From NCBI GenBank assembly GCA_963696495.1, contig CAVOKJ010000002.1:1647646-1711645 (forward strand): a stretch of 64,000 bases of DNA, written 5' to 3'. Below are positions 36,801 to 45,846 of this stretch, one piece after another. How positions within the stretch are numbered: the first letter of the stretch is position 1; each line of letters begins with the position of its first letter. The DNA comes from Bog-756 sp963696495 (GTDB taxonomy: Bacteria > Actinomycetota > Acidimicrobiia > Acidimicrobiales > RAAP-2). The notes beneath the pieces are model-generated. The model made no database searches and had not been told where the DNA came from. It worked only from the letters and a program-made list of their open reading frames with translations. The translations under genes were made by a program, and so were the position numbers.

Positions 36801-38039
36801 TTGGTTTCAAGGCATACGGCACATACGAAACGACGGGACCGGAGCGGCGCGCGCGTCCTCGGTCGCAGGGGGCTGGCGGCGTGTGCCGCTGCCGTCGTCG
36901 TCATCGGTGCGGCCTACGGCGTCGCCGCAGGGGCGGTCGGGCCGGGCCTCTTCATGTCGGGGGGCGACACCGACCATGTCAGCTGCGCCGGCGGGCGCCT
37001 CGCCATCGCCGACCGGACGAGGACAGGTCTCGACGTGCAGTGTGAGGCCGGGACGGCCGGCAACGGCGGTCGCCACGGAGGCCAACCCGAGCAGGCGGCC
37101 TCGGGTCCGGACACGACGGAACCCACGGTCCCGGACCTCGACCCCACGACCCCGACGGATCCGACCACCCCGACCACCCCGACGACGACGCAGGGCGGCG
37201 ATCCCACGACGCCGGTGGTGACTTCCTCCGGCTCGTGGTGGGTGCCACCACTCGGCAATCAACCCTGGCAGTGGGAGATCGACCACCCGTTGGACCTGTC
37301 GAGCCCGAGTGACATGGGCACCGACGCGACGTTGCCCGACGGTCAGCCGGCGCCGGACCCGGTGATCTATGACATCGACGGCATCGAAAACCCGAAGTCC
37401 ACGGTGACCGCGCTCCACACGTTGGGGGACCATGCCATCTGCTACGTGGAGGTGGGCACGGCCGGGAACTACTACTCCGCAGCAGATGAAGGGATACCGA
37501 CCACCTACTACGACCAGTTCCAGGCGGCTGGGGTCCTCGGGGACAAGCTGAGCGGCTACCCCGAGTCCTTCTTGAACATCGAGAGCCCGGCCACGGTGTC
37601 GATCGTCGAGTCGATGATCGACCAGCAGTGCGCCGAAAAAGGCTTCGACGCGGTGGAGACCGACCTCGACGAGACCTACTCGGGCAGCGACGGCCCGACC
37701 GGCTTCGAGCTGACCCAGGCGGCGGAGGAGCAGTACCTGACGACGCTGGCCGACTACATGCACGGTCTCGGGCTCGGCTGGATCATCAAGAATCCCGACG
37801 ACACGGGCGACAGTTTCGCCGCCGATATGGAACCGCTGGCCGACGGCGTCCTGACCGAGCAGTGCAACCAGAACAGCACATGCATCAACCTGGCCAGCTA
37901 CGAGGGCCAGAAGGCGATCTTCAATGCCGAGTACGCTCCTGAGACGACAACGGAGTTCTGCACGTCGGACGATGCACTCGGATTCAACGGGGCGGTCTTC
38001 CCGGTGGCTCTCGACGGGGGGAGGAGCCCGTGCCGATAG
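36801..38039 (+). CDS. GH114 family endo-alpha-1,4-polygalactosaminidase-like secreted protein, copy 1
   Basis: A 412-residue exported protein. Start is TTG at 36801 behind GAGAGGGGATT. The N-terminus is basic with a hydrophobic segment (LAACAAAVVVIGAAYGVAAG), then a Thr/Pro/Asp-rich linker to about residue 140, then the GH114 TIM-barrel: WWVPPLGNQPWQWEIDH, VIYDIDGIEN, HAICYVEVGTAGNYYS and GFDAVETDLDETY. The Asp/Glu in the last motif and Asp in DIDG are likely catalytic. Known members cleave galactosaminogalactan-like exopolysaccharide. A highly similar copy follows 135 bp downstream with a different N-terminal region. Confidence 0.85.
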   Translation: MVSRHTAHTKRRDRSGARVLGRRGLAACAAAVVVIGAAYGVAAGAVGPGLFMSGGDTDHVSCAGGRLAIADRTRTGLDVQCEAGTAGNGGRHGGQPEQAASGPDTTEPTVPDLDPTTPTDPTTPTTPTTTQGGDPTTPVVTSSGSWWVPPLGNQPWQWEIDHPLDLSSPSDMGTDATLPDGQPAPDPVIYDIDGIENPKSTVTALHTLGDHAICYVEVGTAGNYYSAADEGIPTTYYDQFQAAGVLGDKLSGYPESFLNIESPATVSIVESMIDQQCAEKGFDAVETDLDETYSGSDGPTGFELTQAAEEQYLTTLADYMHGLGLGWIIKNPDDTGDSFAADMEPLADGVLTEQCNQNSTCINLASYEGQKAIFNAEYAPETTTEFCTSDDALGFNGAVFPVALDGGRSPCR

Positions 38040-38174
38040 ATTGACGGGTACGGCACACCGGGGGGATGCCGGTCGTGTTCCGGGACGAGCAGGACGGTCC
38101 AGTTCCCAGAGACGGGGCTGGCTGGTTGAAGGTGTCGAGGATCAATGTCGTGACTCGGCCGGGGGAAGGTGACC

Positions 38175-39605
38175 ATGCAGAAGCTGCGACACTCGACAGC
38201 TCCGCCGTTGGCGGTGTTGCTGCTCCTCCTCGGCCTGCTGGCCCTACCGGGCATCACGCCGTCGGCGGCTGCCGGTACGGTCCACCTCCCGAAGTTCTCC
38301 GGCGATGCACCCGGCCGGATCAGCTGTTCCCTCTCGTTGACCGTGGAGTTCTCGCCGCCGCTGACGGGCTCGGGCGGTGGCACCGGTGCGTCGATCGCCA
38401 AGGGGGGGAAGCTGTCGGCATGCACCGCCACCACGGGCTCGGTGACGATCGCCTCCGGGGCCGTCTCCGGGTCGTTCGCCAGCAGCCCTCTGAACTGTCA
38501 CGACTCGATCGCCGCGGTGGCCGAAGCGCTCGACGTCAGCTGGAAGGGTGCGGTCAACGGTGCCGTCGTCACCTTCCCTGACGCTCCTGTCTACGGGGGG
38601 ACCGCCTCGTTCGACCCGAGCTCGCTGGACGGCCCGACGGCATCGGGATCGTTCGGGGGGCCTGCCGACGTGCTGTTGAACGCACCGTCGGCCAGCAAGG
38701 TCGCCGCCGGCTGTGACGGCAAGAAGGGCCTCGGAAAGTTCGTTCTCACCGGCGTCCTGACCGCGGGGACCCCTGCGGGCTCGACGACCCTCCCGACGTC
38801 GTGGTGGACGCCACCGCTGGGCAACGTGCCCTGGCAGTGGGAGCTCGACCACGCCCTCAACCTCACCAACGCCACCGATATGGGAACGAACGACACCCTG
38901 CCGGACGGTCAGCCGGCGCCCGACCCGGTCGTCTACGACCTCGACGGCATCGACAATTCGGCGGCCACGATCGCCGCCCTGCACGCCATGGGCGACCACG
39001 CCATCTGCTACGTGGAGGTCGGCTCGGCGGGCAACTACTACTCGGCCGAGGAGGAGGGCCTCGGGACCTCCTACTACGACCAGTTCAAGGACGCCGGTCT
39101 GCTGGGGGACAAGCTGTCGGGCTATCCGGAGCGATTCTTGAACATCACCAGTCCCTCCACGCTGGCCATCGTCGAGGACATGATCGCCCAGCAGTGCTAC
39201 GCCAAGGGCTTCGACGCCGTCGAGACCGACCTCGACGAGACCTACGACGGCAACGAGGGGACCACCGGATTCACCATCACGAAGGATGACGAGCAGGTCT
39301 ATCTCACCCTGCTGGCCGACTTCATGCACTCACTCGGTCTCGGCTGGATCGCCAAGAACCTCGACGACACCGGCGACGACTTCGCCACCACCATGGAGCC
39401 GCTCGCCGACGGCTTGATCACCGAGCAGTGCAACCAGTACGGCACCTGCGGAGCCCTGAGCGCCTACGTCGGGGTGAAGGCGGTGTTCAATGCCGAGTAC
39501 CCTCCGGAGACCACCGCCGAGTTCTGCGCCTCGGATGATGCCTCGGGGTTCAACGGCGCACTGTTCCCGGTCGCCCTCAGCGGCGCCCGACACCCCTGCC
39601 GCTGA
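38175..39605 (+). CDS. GH114 family endo-alpha-1,4-polygalactosaminidase-like secreted protein, copy 2
   Basis: A 476-residue exported protein with a typical signal peptide (PPLAVLLLLLGLLALPG, cleavage after SAAA). Residues about 35-205 form a beta-rich domain with paired Cys and Gly/Ser-rich strands that copy 1 lacks. The GH114 domain follows, with WWTPPLGNVPWQWELDH, VVYDLDGIDN and GFDAVETDLDETY. By eye it is about three-quarters identical to copy 1 across the catalytic domain and ends in the same PCR tripeptide. ATG at 38175 is taken; an in-frame GTG two codons upstream is possible. It may be co-transcribed with copy 1. Confidence 0.86.
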   Translation: MQKLRHSTAPPLAVLLLLLGLLALPGITPSAAAGTVHLPKFSGDAPGRISCSLSLTVEFSPPLTGSGGGTGASIAKGGKLSACTATTGSVTIASGAVSGSFASSPLNCHDSIAAVAEALDVSWKGAVNGAVVTFPDAPVYGGTASFDPSSLDGPTASGSFGGPADVLLNAPSASKVAAGCDGKKGLGKFVLTGVLTAGTPAGSTTLPTSWWTPPLGNVPWQWELDHALNLTNATDMGTNDTLPDGQPAPDPVVYDLDGIDNSAATIAALHAMGDHAICYVEVGSAGNYYSAEEEGLGTSYYDQFKDAGLLGDKLSGYPERFLNITSPSTLAIVEDMIAQQCYAKGFDAVETDLDETYDGNEGTTGFTITKDDEQVYLTLLADFMHSLGLGWIAKNLDDTGDDFATTMEPLADGLITEQCNQYGTCGALSAYVGVKAVFNAEYPPETTAEFCASDDASGFNGALFPVALSGARHPCR

Positions 39606-39668
39606 CCACCCCCGTTCCCGTTCGGCAGACCGAGGCCCCCCGCCTCTGCGCACGGTAACGTCGGGACG

Positions 39669-41267
39669 GTGGTGGGAACTCGGAGCTTCTGGGGCTGGGG
39701 CTACGAGGCCGAGCACCTCTCCCCCGCCAGCCAGCTCGAGCTCGGCAGCCTGGTGGCCCCGCTCGTCGGACGAGACGCCCTCGGCGTGTCCGATCCTCCG
39801 ACGCCCTCGGAGATCGATCTCCCCGCCCCCCGCCTGACCGCTCCGGCCGCGTTGGCGGGATGGGCCACCACCGACGACATCGTCCGGGCCGGCCACACTT
39901 ACGGGAAGTCCTTCCGGGACGTCGTCCGCGCCTTCGATCGCCGGTGGGACCGCCCGCCCGACACGGTCGTCTACCCACCGGACGAGCGCGGGGTCACCAC
40001 GGTGCTCGAGTGGGCCTCGGACATCGGCGCCATCGTCATCCCCTATGGCGGCGGGTCCTCGGTCGTCGGCGGTGTCGAGGCACCGGCTGACGACGACCGA
40101 CCGGTGATCTGCTGCGATCTCGGTCGGTTGGACAGGGTCCTCGACATCGACCGGAGCTCCCGGGCCGCCCGCATCCAGGGCGGGGTGCTCGGGCCCTCGC
40201 TCGAGGAGCAGCTCCGCCCCAGTGACCTGACCCTCCGCCACTTCCCCCAGAGCTTCGAGGCCTCGACGCTCGGGGGCTGGCTGGCCACGCGTTCGGGTGG
40301 GCACTTCGCCACGCTCCATACCCACATCGACGACTTCGTCGAATCGATCCGGGCGGTCACACCGCAGGGTGTCCTGGAGACCCGACGGCTGCCCGCCTCG
40401 GGGGCCGGCCCGTCCCCGGACCGACTGCTGATCGGATCGGAGGGCATCTTCGGGATCATCACCGAGGCGTGGATGAGGCTGCAGGACCGTCCCACCCACC
40501 GGGCGTCCGGCACGGCCCGCTTCGACTCGTTCGAGGAGGGGGCCGCTGCGGCTCGCGCCCTCGGACAGTCAGGGCTGTGGCCGGCGAACTGCCGGCTGCT
40601 GGACGCCACCGAGGCGATGATCACCGGTGCCGGGGACGGCGCCGCCCATCTCCTGCTGATCGGATTCGAATCGGCCACGCACCCGGTCGACGATGCCCTG
40701 TCCCAGGCGGCCTCGCTGGTCGCCGACCACGCCGGAACGTTCGAAGTGCGCCAGCAACGCGCACGCGTCGAGGCGGTGCGGGACGACGCGGCCGACCGCT
40801 GGCGGGCGGCCTTTCTCCGTGCCCCCTACGTCCGCGACGCGCTGATCGGGCTCGGGCTGATCAGCGAGACGTTCGAGACCGCCCTCACCTGGGACCGATT
40901 CGACTCCTTCACCACCGCCGTCCGGGACGCGACCGAGGGCGCGCTCCGTTCGGTCGGTGCGTGGCCCGCCCTCGTCACCTGCCGGCTGACCCACGTCTAC
41001 CCGGACGGGGCCGCACCGTATTTCACCGTCATCGCTCCCGGCAGCCGGTCGGGCCGACTGGAGCAGTGGGCCGAGGTGAAGGGTGTCGTCATGGAGACCA
41101 TCGCCGCCCGGGGCGGAACCGTGACCCACCACCATGCCGTCGGGCGGGACCACCGACCCGGCTACGACCGTCAGCGGGCGGAGCTGTTCGCCGCGCAGCT
41201 ACGGGCGGCGAAGCAGGCCGTCGACCCCGGGGGCATGCTCAACCCCGGGGTGCTGATCGACCTCTGA
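39669..41267 (+). CDS. FAD-binding oxidase, alkyl-DHAP-synthase-like (VAO/PCMH family)
   Basis: A 532-residue flavoenzyme. The FAD-binding PCMH domain has PPDERGVTTVLEWASD, PYGGGSSVVGGVE and STLGGWLATRSGGHFA; the C-terminal substrate domain ends in HHHAVGRDHRPGY and DPGGMLNPGVL. The HHH motif and overall order are those of alkyldihydroxyacetonephosphate synthase (AGPS), the ether-lipid enzyme, but bacterial relatives are often D-lactate/glycolate-type oxidases, so the substrate is uncertain. GTG at 39669. A bacterial AGPS-like protein would interest ether-lipid studies only if a partner acyltransferase were present; none is seen nearby. Confidence 0.85.
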   Translation: MVGTRSFWGWGYEAEHLSPASQLELGSLVAPLVGRDALGVSDPPTPSEIDLPAPRLTAPAALAGWATTDDIVRAGHTYGKSFRDVVRAFDRRWDRPPDTVVYPPDERGVTTVLEWASDIGAIVIPYGGGSSVVGGVEAPADDDRPVICCDLGRLDRVLDIDRSSRAARIQGGVLGPSLEEQLRPSDLTLRHFPQSFEASTLGGWLATRSGGHFATLHTHIDDFVESIRAVTPQGVLETRRLPASGAGPSPDRLLIGSEGIFGIITEAWMRLQDRPTHRASGTARFDSFEEGAAAARALGQSGLWPANCRLLDATEAMITGAGDGAAHLLLIGFESATHPVDDALSQAASLVADHAGTFEVRQQRARVEAVRDDAADRWRAAFLRAPYVRDALIGLGLISETFETALTWDRFDSFTTAVRDATEGALRSVGAWPALVTCRLTHVYPDGAAPYFTVIAPGSRSGRLEQWAEVKGVVMETIAARGGTVTHHHAVGRDHRPGYDRQRAELFAAQLRAAKQAVDPGGMLNPGVLIDL

Positions 41268-41335
41268 GGACCGGCAACGGCCGGCGCACGGACCCGTTTG
41301 GCGCCGCCGTCCGGTCGAGGGCCCCTTCCCCAGCG

Positions 41336-42076
41336 TCACTCCCCGAGGCTGTGCCTCAGGGCATCGAGTGCCTCGACGAGGCCGACCACCTGCTCCCGGA
41401 GCGCGGCCAGCTCGGACTCCACGGCGCCGACACGGGTCTCGAGGTCGGCCCGTCCGTCCCCGTCGGCCGTCGACGCCCCAGGCCCCCGCCCCACCGCCTC
41501 GAGGTCGGGACCGCGGGAGTGACGGGCGCCGTCGGGCGCCGTCGGGATCGCCGGGCCCGGGTCGCCGGTCCCGGCCGGCCCCGGCTCGACCGCCACCAAC
41601 TGCTGCCAGCGCTCTTCCTTCTGACCCGGACGCCGGGGGAGAAGGCGCACCAGCGGTTCGGGGAGGGCGGCCAGGACCTCCAGGTTCGCCTGCACTTCGC
41701 CCACCGAGTCGATCGCCGCCATGCGACCGGTGCGAGCCCGAAGCTCCGCAGACGTCTGGGGCCCCCGGAGCAGCAACAGCGCCAGCAGGACGACCCTCGC
41801 CGTGTCGAGGCCGTACGCCTCGTCCAGCACCTGCCGATAGCGGGTGACCGACCTTCCGTGCGAAGGCAGCACGAAACGCACCAGGTGGAGCTCCTTGAGC
41901 TCGATGAGGGCCCGCTGCACGGCGTCCTCGTCCATGGCCATCACCGGATCGCGGTTGGTGGCCTGGCTGCAGGCCAGTGACAGCGCGTTCATGGTGAGCG
42001 GATACTGCTGGGGGGTCGTCAGCTGCTTCTCGACCAGGCACCCGAGTATCCGACCGCCCTCGGGGGAGATCGTCAC
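41336..42076 (-). CDS. YceH family (DUF480) protein
   Basis: A 246-residue protein. It begins ILGCLVEKQLTTPQQYPLTMNALSLACSQ-like, the conserved DUF480 start, followed by a second winged-helix region (LLRGPQTSAELRARTGRM). The C-terminal 80 residues are a Pro/Gly-rich linker and a coiled coil (ESELAALREQVVGLVEALDA). The fold suggests two winged helices, possibly DNA binding; function unknown. ATG at 42076. Confidence 0.9.
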   Translation of the reverse strand: MTISPEGGRILGCLVEKQLTTPQQYPLTMNALSLACSQATNRDPVMAMDEDAVQRALIELKELHLVRFVLPSHGRSVTRYRQVLDEAYGLDTARVVLLALLLLRGPQTSAELRARTGRMAAIDSVGEVQANLEVLAALPEPLVRLLPRRPGQKEERWQQLVAVEPGPAGTGDPGPAIPTAPDGARHSRGPDLEAVGRGPGASTADGDGRADLETRVGAVESELAALREQVVGLVEALDALRHSLGE

Positions 42077-42118
42077 GGCCTGACACTAACCCGCCGATGG
42101 CCGGTCCCTCCGACGTCG

Positions 42119-42778
42119 CTAGCCCGGGTGCAGGAGGGCGGCGACCTCGTCGTCAGAGGTCTGGGCGAAGTCTTCGTACCAGAGGCCGACGGCACCGAAC
42201 CGGTCCGGTGTCAGCAGGCTGACCACCTCGTCGGCTTCGGCCTCCAGCTCCCGGACCGTCTCCGGCGGCGCCACCGGCACGGCGAGGACGATCCGGCGGG
42301 CTCCCATCGCCCGGGCCACGTGCACCGCCGCACTCGCCGTCCCGCCCGTGGCCAGGCCGTCGTCGACGATCACCACCGTTCGGCCGTCGACCGGAGTCAG
42401 CGGTCTGCCCCCCCGGTACCGCCTGACCCGGCGTTCGAGCTCCTTGTTCTGCTCGGACTCCACCTCGGCGATCTCCGCCCCGGTGAGGCGGGCGCGCTCG
42501 ACCAGGTCCCGATCGAGGAGGCACACCCCTCCCTCACCGATGGCCCCGAAGCCGAGCTCGGGCTGGAACGGCATGCCGAGCTTTCGCACCACGATCACGT
42601 CGAGTGGCGCACCGAGGGCTCGGGCCACCTCGGCGGCGACCGGGACGCCGCCACGCGGAAGGCCGAGCACCACCGGGTGCTCGTCGCTCAGGTACTCCAA
42701 CCTCACCGCCAGGCGCCGACCCGCCTCACGTCGGTCCCGGAACGGAGGCCGGGCCGCCGTGCGGTCCATCCCCGCCAT
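42119..42778 (-). CDS. Phosphoribosyltransferase-fold protein
   Basis: A 219-residue type I PRTase fold. The PRPP-binding motif is VVIVDDGLATGGTA, and the first-loop region VVLGLPRGGVPVAAEVA fits. In mycobacteria this domain is fused or adjacent to erythromycin-esterase-like proteins (Rv2030c arrangement). Here it is 3 bp downstream of a deleted esterase gene, so it belonged to the same operon. The substrate is unknown. ATG 42778 or 42769 could serve as start. Confidence 0.87.
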   Translation of the reverse strand: MAGMDRTAARPPFRDRREAGRRLAVRLEYLSDEHPVVLGLPRGGVPVAAEVARALGAPLDVIVVRKLGMPFQPELGFGAIGEGGVCLLDRDLVERARLTGAEIAEVESEQNKELERRVRRYRGGRPLTPVDGRTVVIVDDGLATGGTASAAVHVARAMGARRIVLAVPVAPPETVRELEAEADEVVSLLTPDRFGAVGLWYEDFAQTSDDEVAALLHPG

Positions 42779-42781
42779 CGC

Positions 42782-43246
42782 TCAGAGGCCGGTCGGGTAC
42801 GTCTCGGCAGGCTCCCCGACCTCCCACCGGACGGTGCGCTCGAGCGGCTCGGGGGCCCGGGTGCGGTCCAGATGGATCACCGCATCGAATTGCTGGGACA
42901 GCCGGGCCTCGACGTAATGGCTACAGCGGAGAAAGCCCTGGAGTGACGAGTCCGCATCGGCGTCGCCCGACACGCCCCTGACGTAGCGGTTCACCCGGTC
43001 GGCGTCGGGCCAGTCCCCCTCCACCGCCACGACGGTGAACCCGAGCTCGTCGATGAGCCGGCGGGTTACCCGGGCCCGCTCTCGGTCGAACTCGTGGGTG
43101 CCGTAGGACGCCTCACCGATCAGGACCAGCCGCCGGTCCCCGACCAGGGCCATGAGGCCGTCGTCGTCATCGGGCGCCCCGGTGATCGGGTGCGCTGCCA
43201 TCCGGAGCGTTCCGCTGGCTCCCCCGGTGGAAGCGCCGCTACCCAT
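42782..43246 (-). pseudogene. Erythromycin-esterase-like protein with internal in-frame deletion
   Basis: The frame encodes 154 residues; the family has about 400-450. Residues 30-107 match the N-terminal part (LVLIGEASYGTHEF with the catalytic-type Glu/His, VAVEGDWPDADRVNRYV). Residues 108-154 match the extreme C-terminus (HYVEARLSQQFDAVIHLD, LEPLER-like RAPEPLERT, AETYP). About 270 central residues are missing at a junction near 42925, without loss of frame. It probably cannot form the active site. A DosR-box-like site lies 36-50 bp upstream. Confidence 0.8.
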
Positions 43247-43281
43247 AGCGAACAGGATCCACGCTCACCCGGCGTTCATCC

Positions 43282-43296
43282 AGGGCCAAAAGGCCT
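43282..43296 (-). promoter_or_regulatory. DosR-box-like palindrome, copy B
   Basis: AGGGCCAAAAGGCCT, read AGGCCTTTTGGCCCT toward the esterase/PRTase genes. It matches the copy at 2675-2690 at 11 of 15 positions with the same AGGG-x-C-x-AAAG-x-CC frame, and is 36 bp from the start codon. A weaker GGGAC...CCCC element follows at 43315-43329. Confidence 0.42.
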
Positions 43297-43407
43297 TTCG
43301 AGCCTGGCAAACCGGGGACCGGCGCCCCCGGTGGGCCGGCTCGCACGCGGGGACGCAGACCACCCCGTGCCTCACGGGTCGGGCATTGGCCATCGCATCC
43401 CTCCGGC

Positions 43408-44295
43408 TCAGTCGTCTGCGGAGCTCCCACCCTTCGGGCTCCCGCCGCCCAGCAGGTCGATGGCGGCCAGGTCGTCCCCGCCGTGCCCGGCGGCCACGGT
43501 GCGAGCCAGGCGGTCCCGCACGACCTGGAACAGCGGGCTCAGCCCCGCGGATGCACCGGCGAGGTCGAGGTCCTTCAGCGCCAGCTGGACGGCGAACCCC
43601 GGCTCGAACGAGCGCTCGTCCATCAGCCGACCCTTCTGCAGCGCATAGGGCATGGCCAGCGGCCCCGCCTCCAGCGCCTCGGCGAAGGTCGAGTGGCCGA
43701 TCCCCAGTGCGCCGCAGAGGGCCAGCGCGTCACTCATGGCGACGGTCGACGCCGTCATCCAGGCATTGACGACGAGTTTGAGCGCGCTGCCCTCCACACC
43801 GGTGCCGACGTGGAGTACCGAGGCGGCGAGCGCGTCGAGAACCGGACGCGCCCGCATGACTGCACCGTCGTCACCGGCAACCAGCCAGACGAGCTTCCCC
43901 TCCCGCGCCGGACCCGTGCTTCCCGAGACGGGGGCATCGAGCATGTCGACACCGTGCTCACGCGCCAGTGCCGCCAGGGCCCGGGCGCTGGCGGGCCCGA
44001 TGGTGCTGGCCTGGACCCACACGACGCCGTCGTCCAGCTCACCGACGACCGGTGTCATCGCCTCGGCCACGGCATCGCCGTCACGCAGCACCGTGATGAC
44101 GACCGGGGAGCCCGAGACGGCCCGGGCCACGTCGTCGACCGCGGTGACGCCCGTCGCCTGCTCGGCGACCGCTCGTGCCCGCTCGGGAGTGCGGTTCCAC
44201 AACTGCACCTCGAACCCGACGTCGCCCAGCCGGGCGGCCATCGCCGCCCCGAGGGCGCCGGCCCCGACCACGGTGACGGCCGACGATGGGGCCAT
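43408..44295 (-). CDS. 3-hydroxyisobutyrate dehydrogenase-family NAD(P) oxidoreductase
   Basis: A 295-residue beta-hydroxyacid dehydrogenase: cofactor loop VTVVGAGALGAAMAARL, substrate motif DAPVSGSTGPAREGKL and the catalytic Lys in SALKLVVNAWM. Substrates in the family include 3-hydroxyisobutyrate, tartronate semialdehyde and 6-phosphogluconate; not specified here. ATG at 44295 with AAGGAG upstream. Divergent from the saccharopine-dehydrogenase-like gene. Confidence 0.9.
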   Translation of the reverse strand: MAPSSAVTVVGAGALGAAMAARLGDVGFEVQLWNRTPERARAVAEQATGVTAVDDVARAVSGSPVVITVLRDGDAVAEAMTPVVGELDDGVVWVQASTIGPASARALAALAREHGVDMLDAPVSGSTGPAREGKLVWLVAGDDGAVMRARPVLDALAASVLHVGTGVEGSALKLVVNAWMTASTVAMSDALALCGALGIGHSTFAEALEAGPLAMPYALQKGRLMDERSFEPGFAVQLALKDLDLAGASAGLSPLFQVVRDRLARTVAAGHGGDDLAAIDLLGGGSPKGGSSADD

Positions 44296-44432
44296 GCCGC
44301 TCCTTTCGGTCCGCTGCTCGCTGATCCAGGGTAGTGGCGCGAGACCACTTTTTCACCCAGGGTCCGGCGTCCGGGTTCCGGTGTCCGGTGCCGGCCAGGT
44401 CGGGACGGCCCGAGCACCGGTCGGTAAGGTTC

Positions 44433-45602
44433 GTGACCGTGGGTACCGACAGGCGCGAGTTCGACATCACGGTACTGGGGGCCACCGGCTTCACCGGGGG
44501 TCTGATCACCGCCTACCTGGCCGAGCACGCCCCCGACTCGACCCGGATCGCGCTGGCCGGGCGCGACCAGGCCAAACTCGAGTCCCTGCGCTCGAGGATC
44601 GGAGCCGAATTCGATCTCGTCACCGTGGACGCCTCGCAACCGACGGCCATGCTCGCAGTGGCCGAGAGGACACGCGTGCTCATCTCGACTGTGGGGCCCT
44701 ATGTCATCCACGGTGGGGCCGTCGTCGCCGCGTGCGCCGATGCCGGCACGGACTACCTGGACCTGACGGGCGAACCCGAGTTCGTCGACCTGACCTACCT
44801 GCGGCACCATGCCCGGGCCGTCCACACCGGTGCGCGGTTGGTCCACGCCTGCGGGTTCGACTCGATCCCCCATGATCTCGGCGCCCAGTTCACCGTGGAG
44901 CACCTGCCCGAGGGCGTGCCGCTGACCGTCCGCGGCTACGTGCACGCCAACGGGACCTTTTCGGGCGGCACGGCCGCCTCGGCGCTCGAGATCATGGCCC
45001 GACATCGGGCCGGGCGGGCGGCGCACCGGATTCGCACTGAGGTGGAGCCGCCTCCCGACGACCGGAGGGTGCGCGTCGTCACCGGCCGGATCGGGCTCGA
45101 CAGGGAGACCGGCTCGTGGGTCGTCCCCCTGGCGACGATCGATCCTCTCGTGGTGACCCAGTCGGCACGGCAACTCCCCCGCTATGGTCCCGACTTCGCC
45201 TACTCGCACTTCTGGGCCGGGGGCAATCCGATTGCCGCCGCGGGCGTGCTCGCCGGCATGGGCGCGCTCTTCACCGCGGCCCAGATCCCGCCCGTCCGTC
45301 AGGCCATCGAGCACCGTTTCCCGTCCGGCTCCGGCCCGAGCCCGGAACGACGGGAGCGATCGTGGTTCAGGGTCAGATTCGTCGGGACGGGCGGCGGCTC
45401 GAAGGTGGTGACCGAAGTGAGTGGTGGCGACCCCGGCTACTCCGAGACCTCGAAGATGATCAGTGAGGCCGCGTTGTGCCTGGCCAACGACGACCTGACC
45501 CCGACCTCCGGCCAGGTCACCCCGGCCTCGGCGATGGGACCGGCACTGCGTTCCCGACTGCAGGTGGCGGGGATCGACTTCGAGCTCCTGTCGTCGACGT
45601 AG
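44433..45602 (+). CDS. Saccharopine dehydrogenase-like NAD(P)-binding protein (trans-acting enoyl reductase type)
   Basis: A 389-residue oxidoreductase with DITVLGATGFTGGLITAYL, VLISTVGPYVIHGG, YLDLTGEPEFVD and ACGFDSIPHDLG, the pattern of the mycobacterial trans-acting enoyl reductase/saccharopine-dehydrogenase-like family. In mycobacteria these act on lipid intermediates. GTG at 44433 or 44439 is the start; the first is used. No polyketide synthase is near. Confidence 0.87.
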   Translation: MTVGTDRREFDITVLGATGFTGGLITAYLAEHAPDSTRIALAGRDQAKLESLRSRIGAEFDLVTVDASQPTAMLAVAERTRVLISTVGPYVIHGGAVVAACADAGTDYLDLTGEPEFVDLTYLRHHARAVHTGARLVHACGFDSIPHDLGAQFTVEHLPEGVPLTVRGYVHANGTFSGGTAASALEIMARHRAGRAAHRIRTEVEPPPDDRRVRVVTGRIGLDRETGSWVVPLATIDPLVVTQSARQLPRYGPDFAYSHFWAGGNPIAAAGVLAGMGALFTAAQIPPVRQAIEHRFPSGSGPSPERRERSWFRVRFVGTGGGSKVVTEVSGGDPGYSETSKMISEAALCLANDDLTPTSGQVTPASAMGPALRSRLQVAGIDFELLSST

Positions 45603-45846
45603 CCGGCAACCGCCGTGGCCGCGCCGCGACCGATCGCCGTGGCCGCGGTCGTGGCATGGGCCAGACGAGGTGGCGGGCCCCGGTTGCGTGGACCAGGGCC
45701 GCTGAGCCGGTCGATCGGAGCCGGCTCCGGTGGTGGTCCCCGGGGGCGACCTGGCGTTTCCGGTAAACTGGTGTGGTCCAGGGACGAGCGTGGTCTGGAG
45801 CTGATTCAGTCGAGGCTGGATTCACCAGGCAGGGGGATGGCACGAC

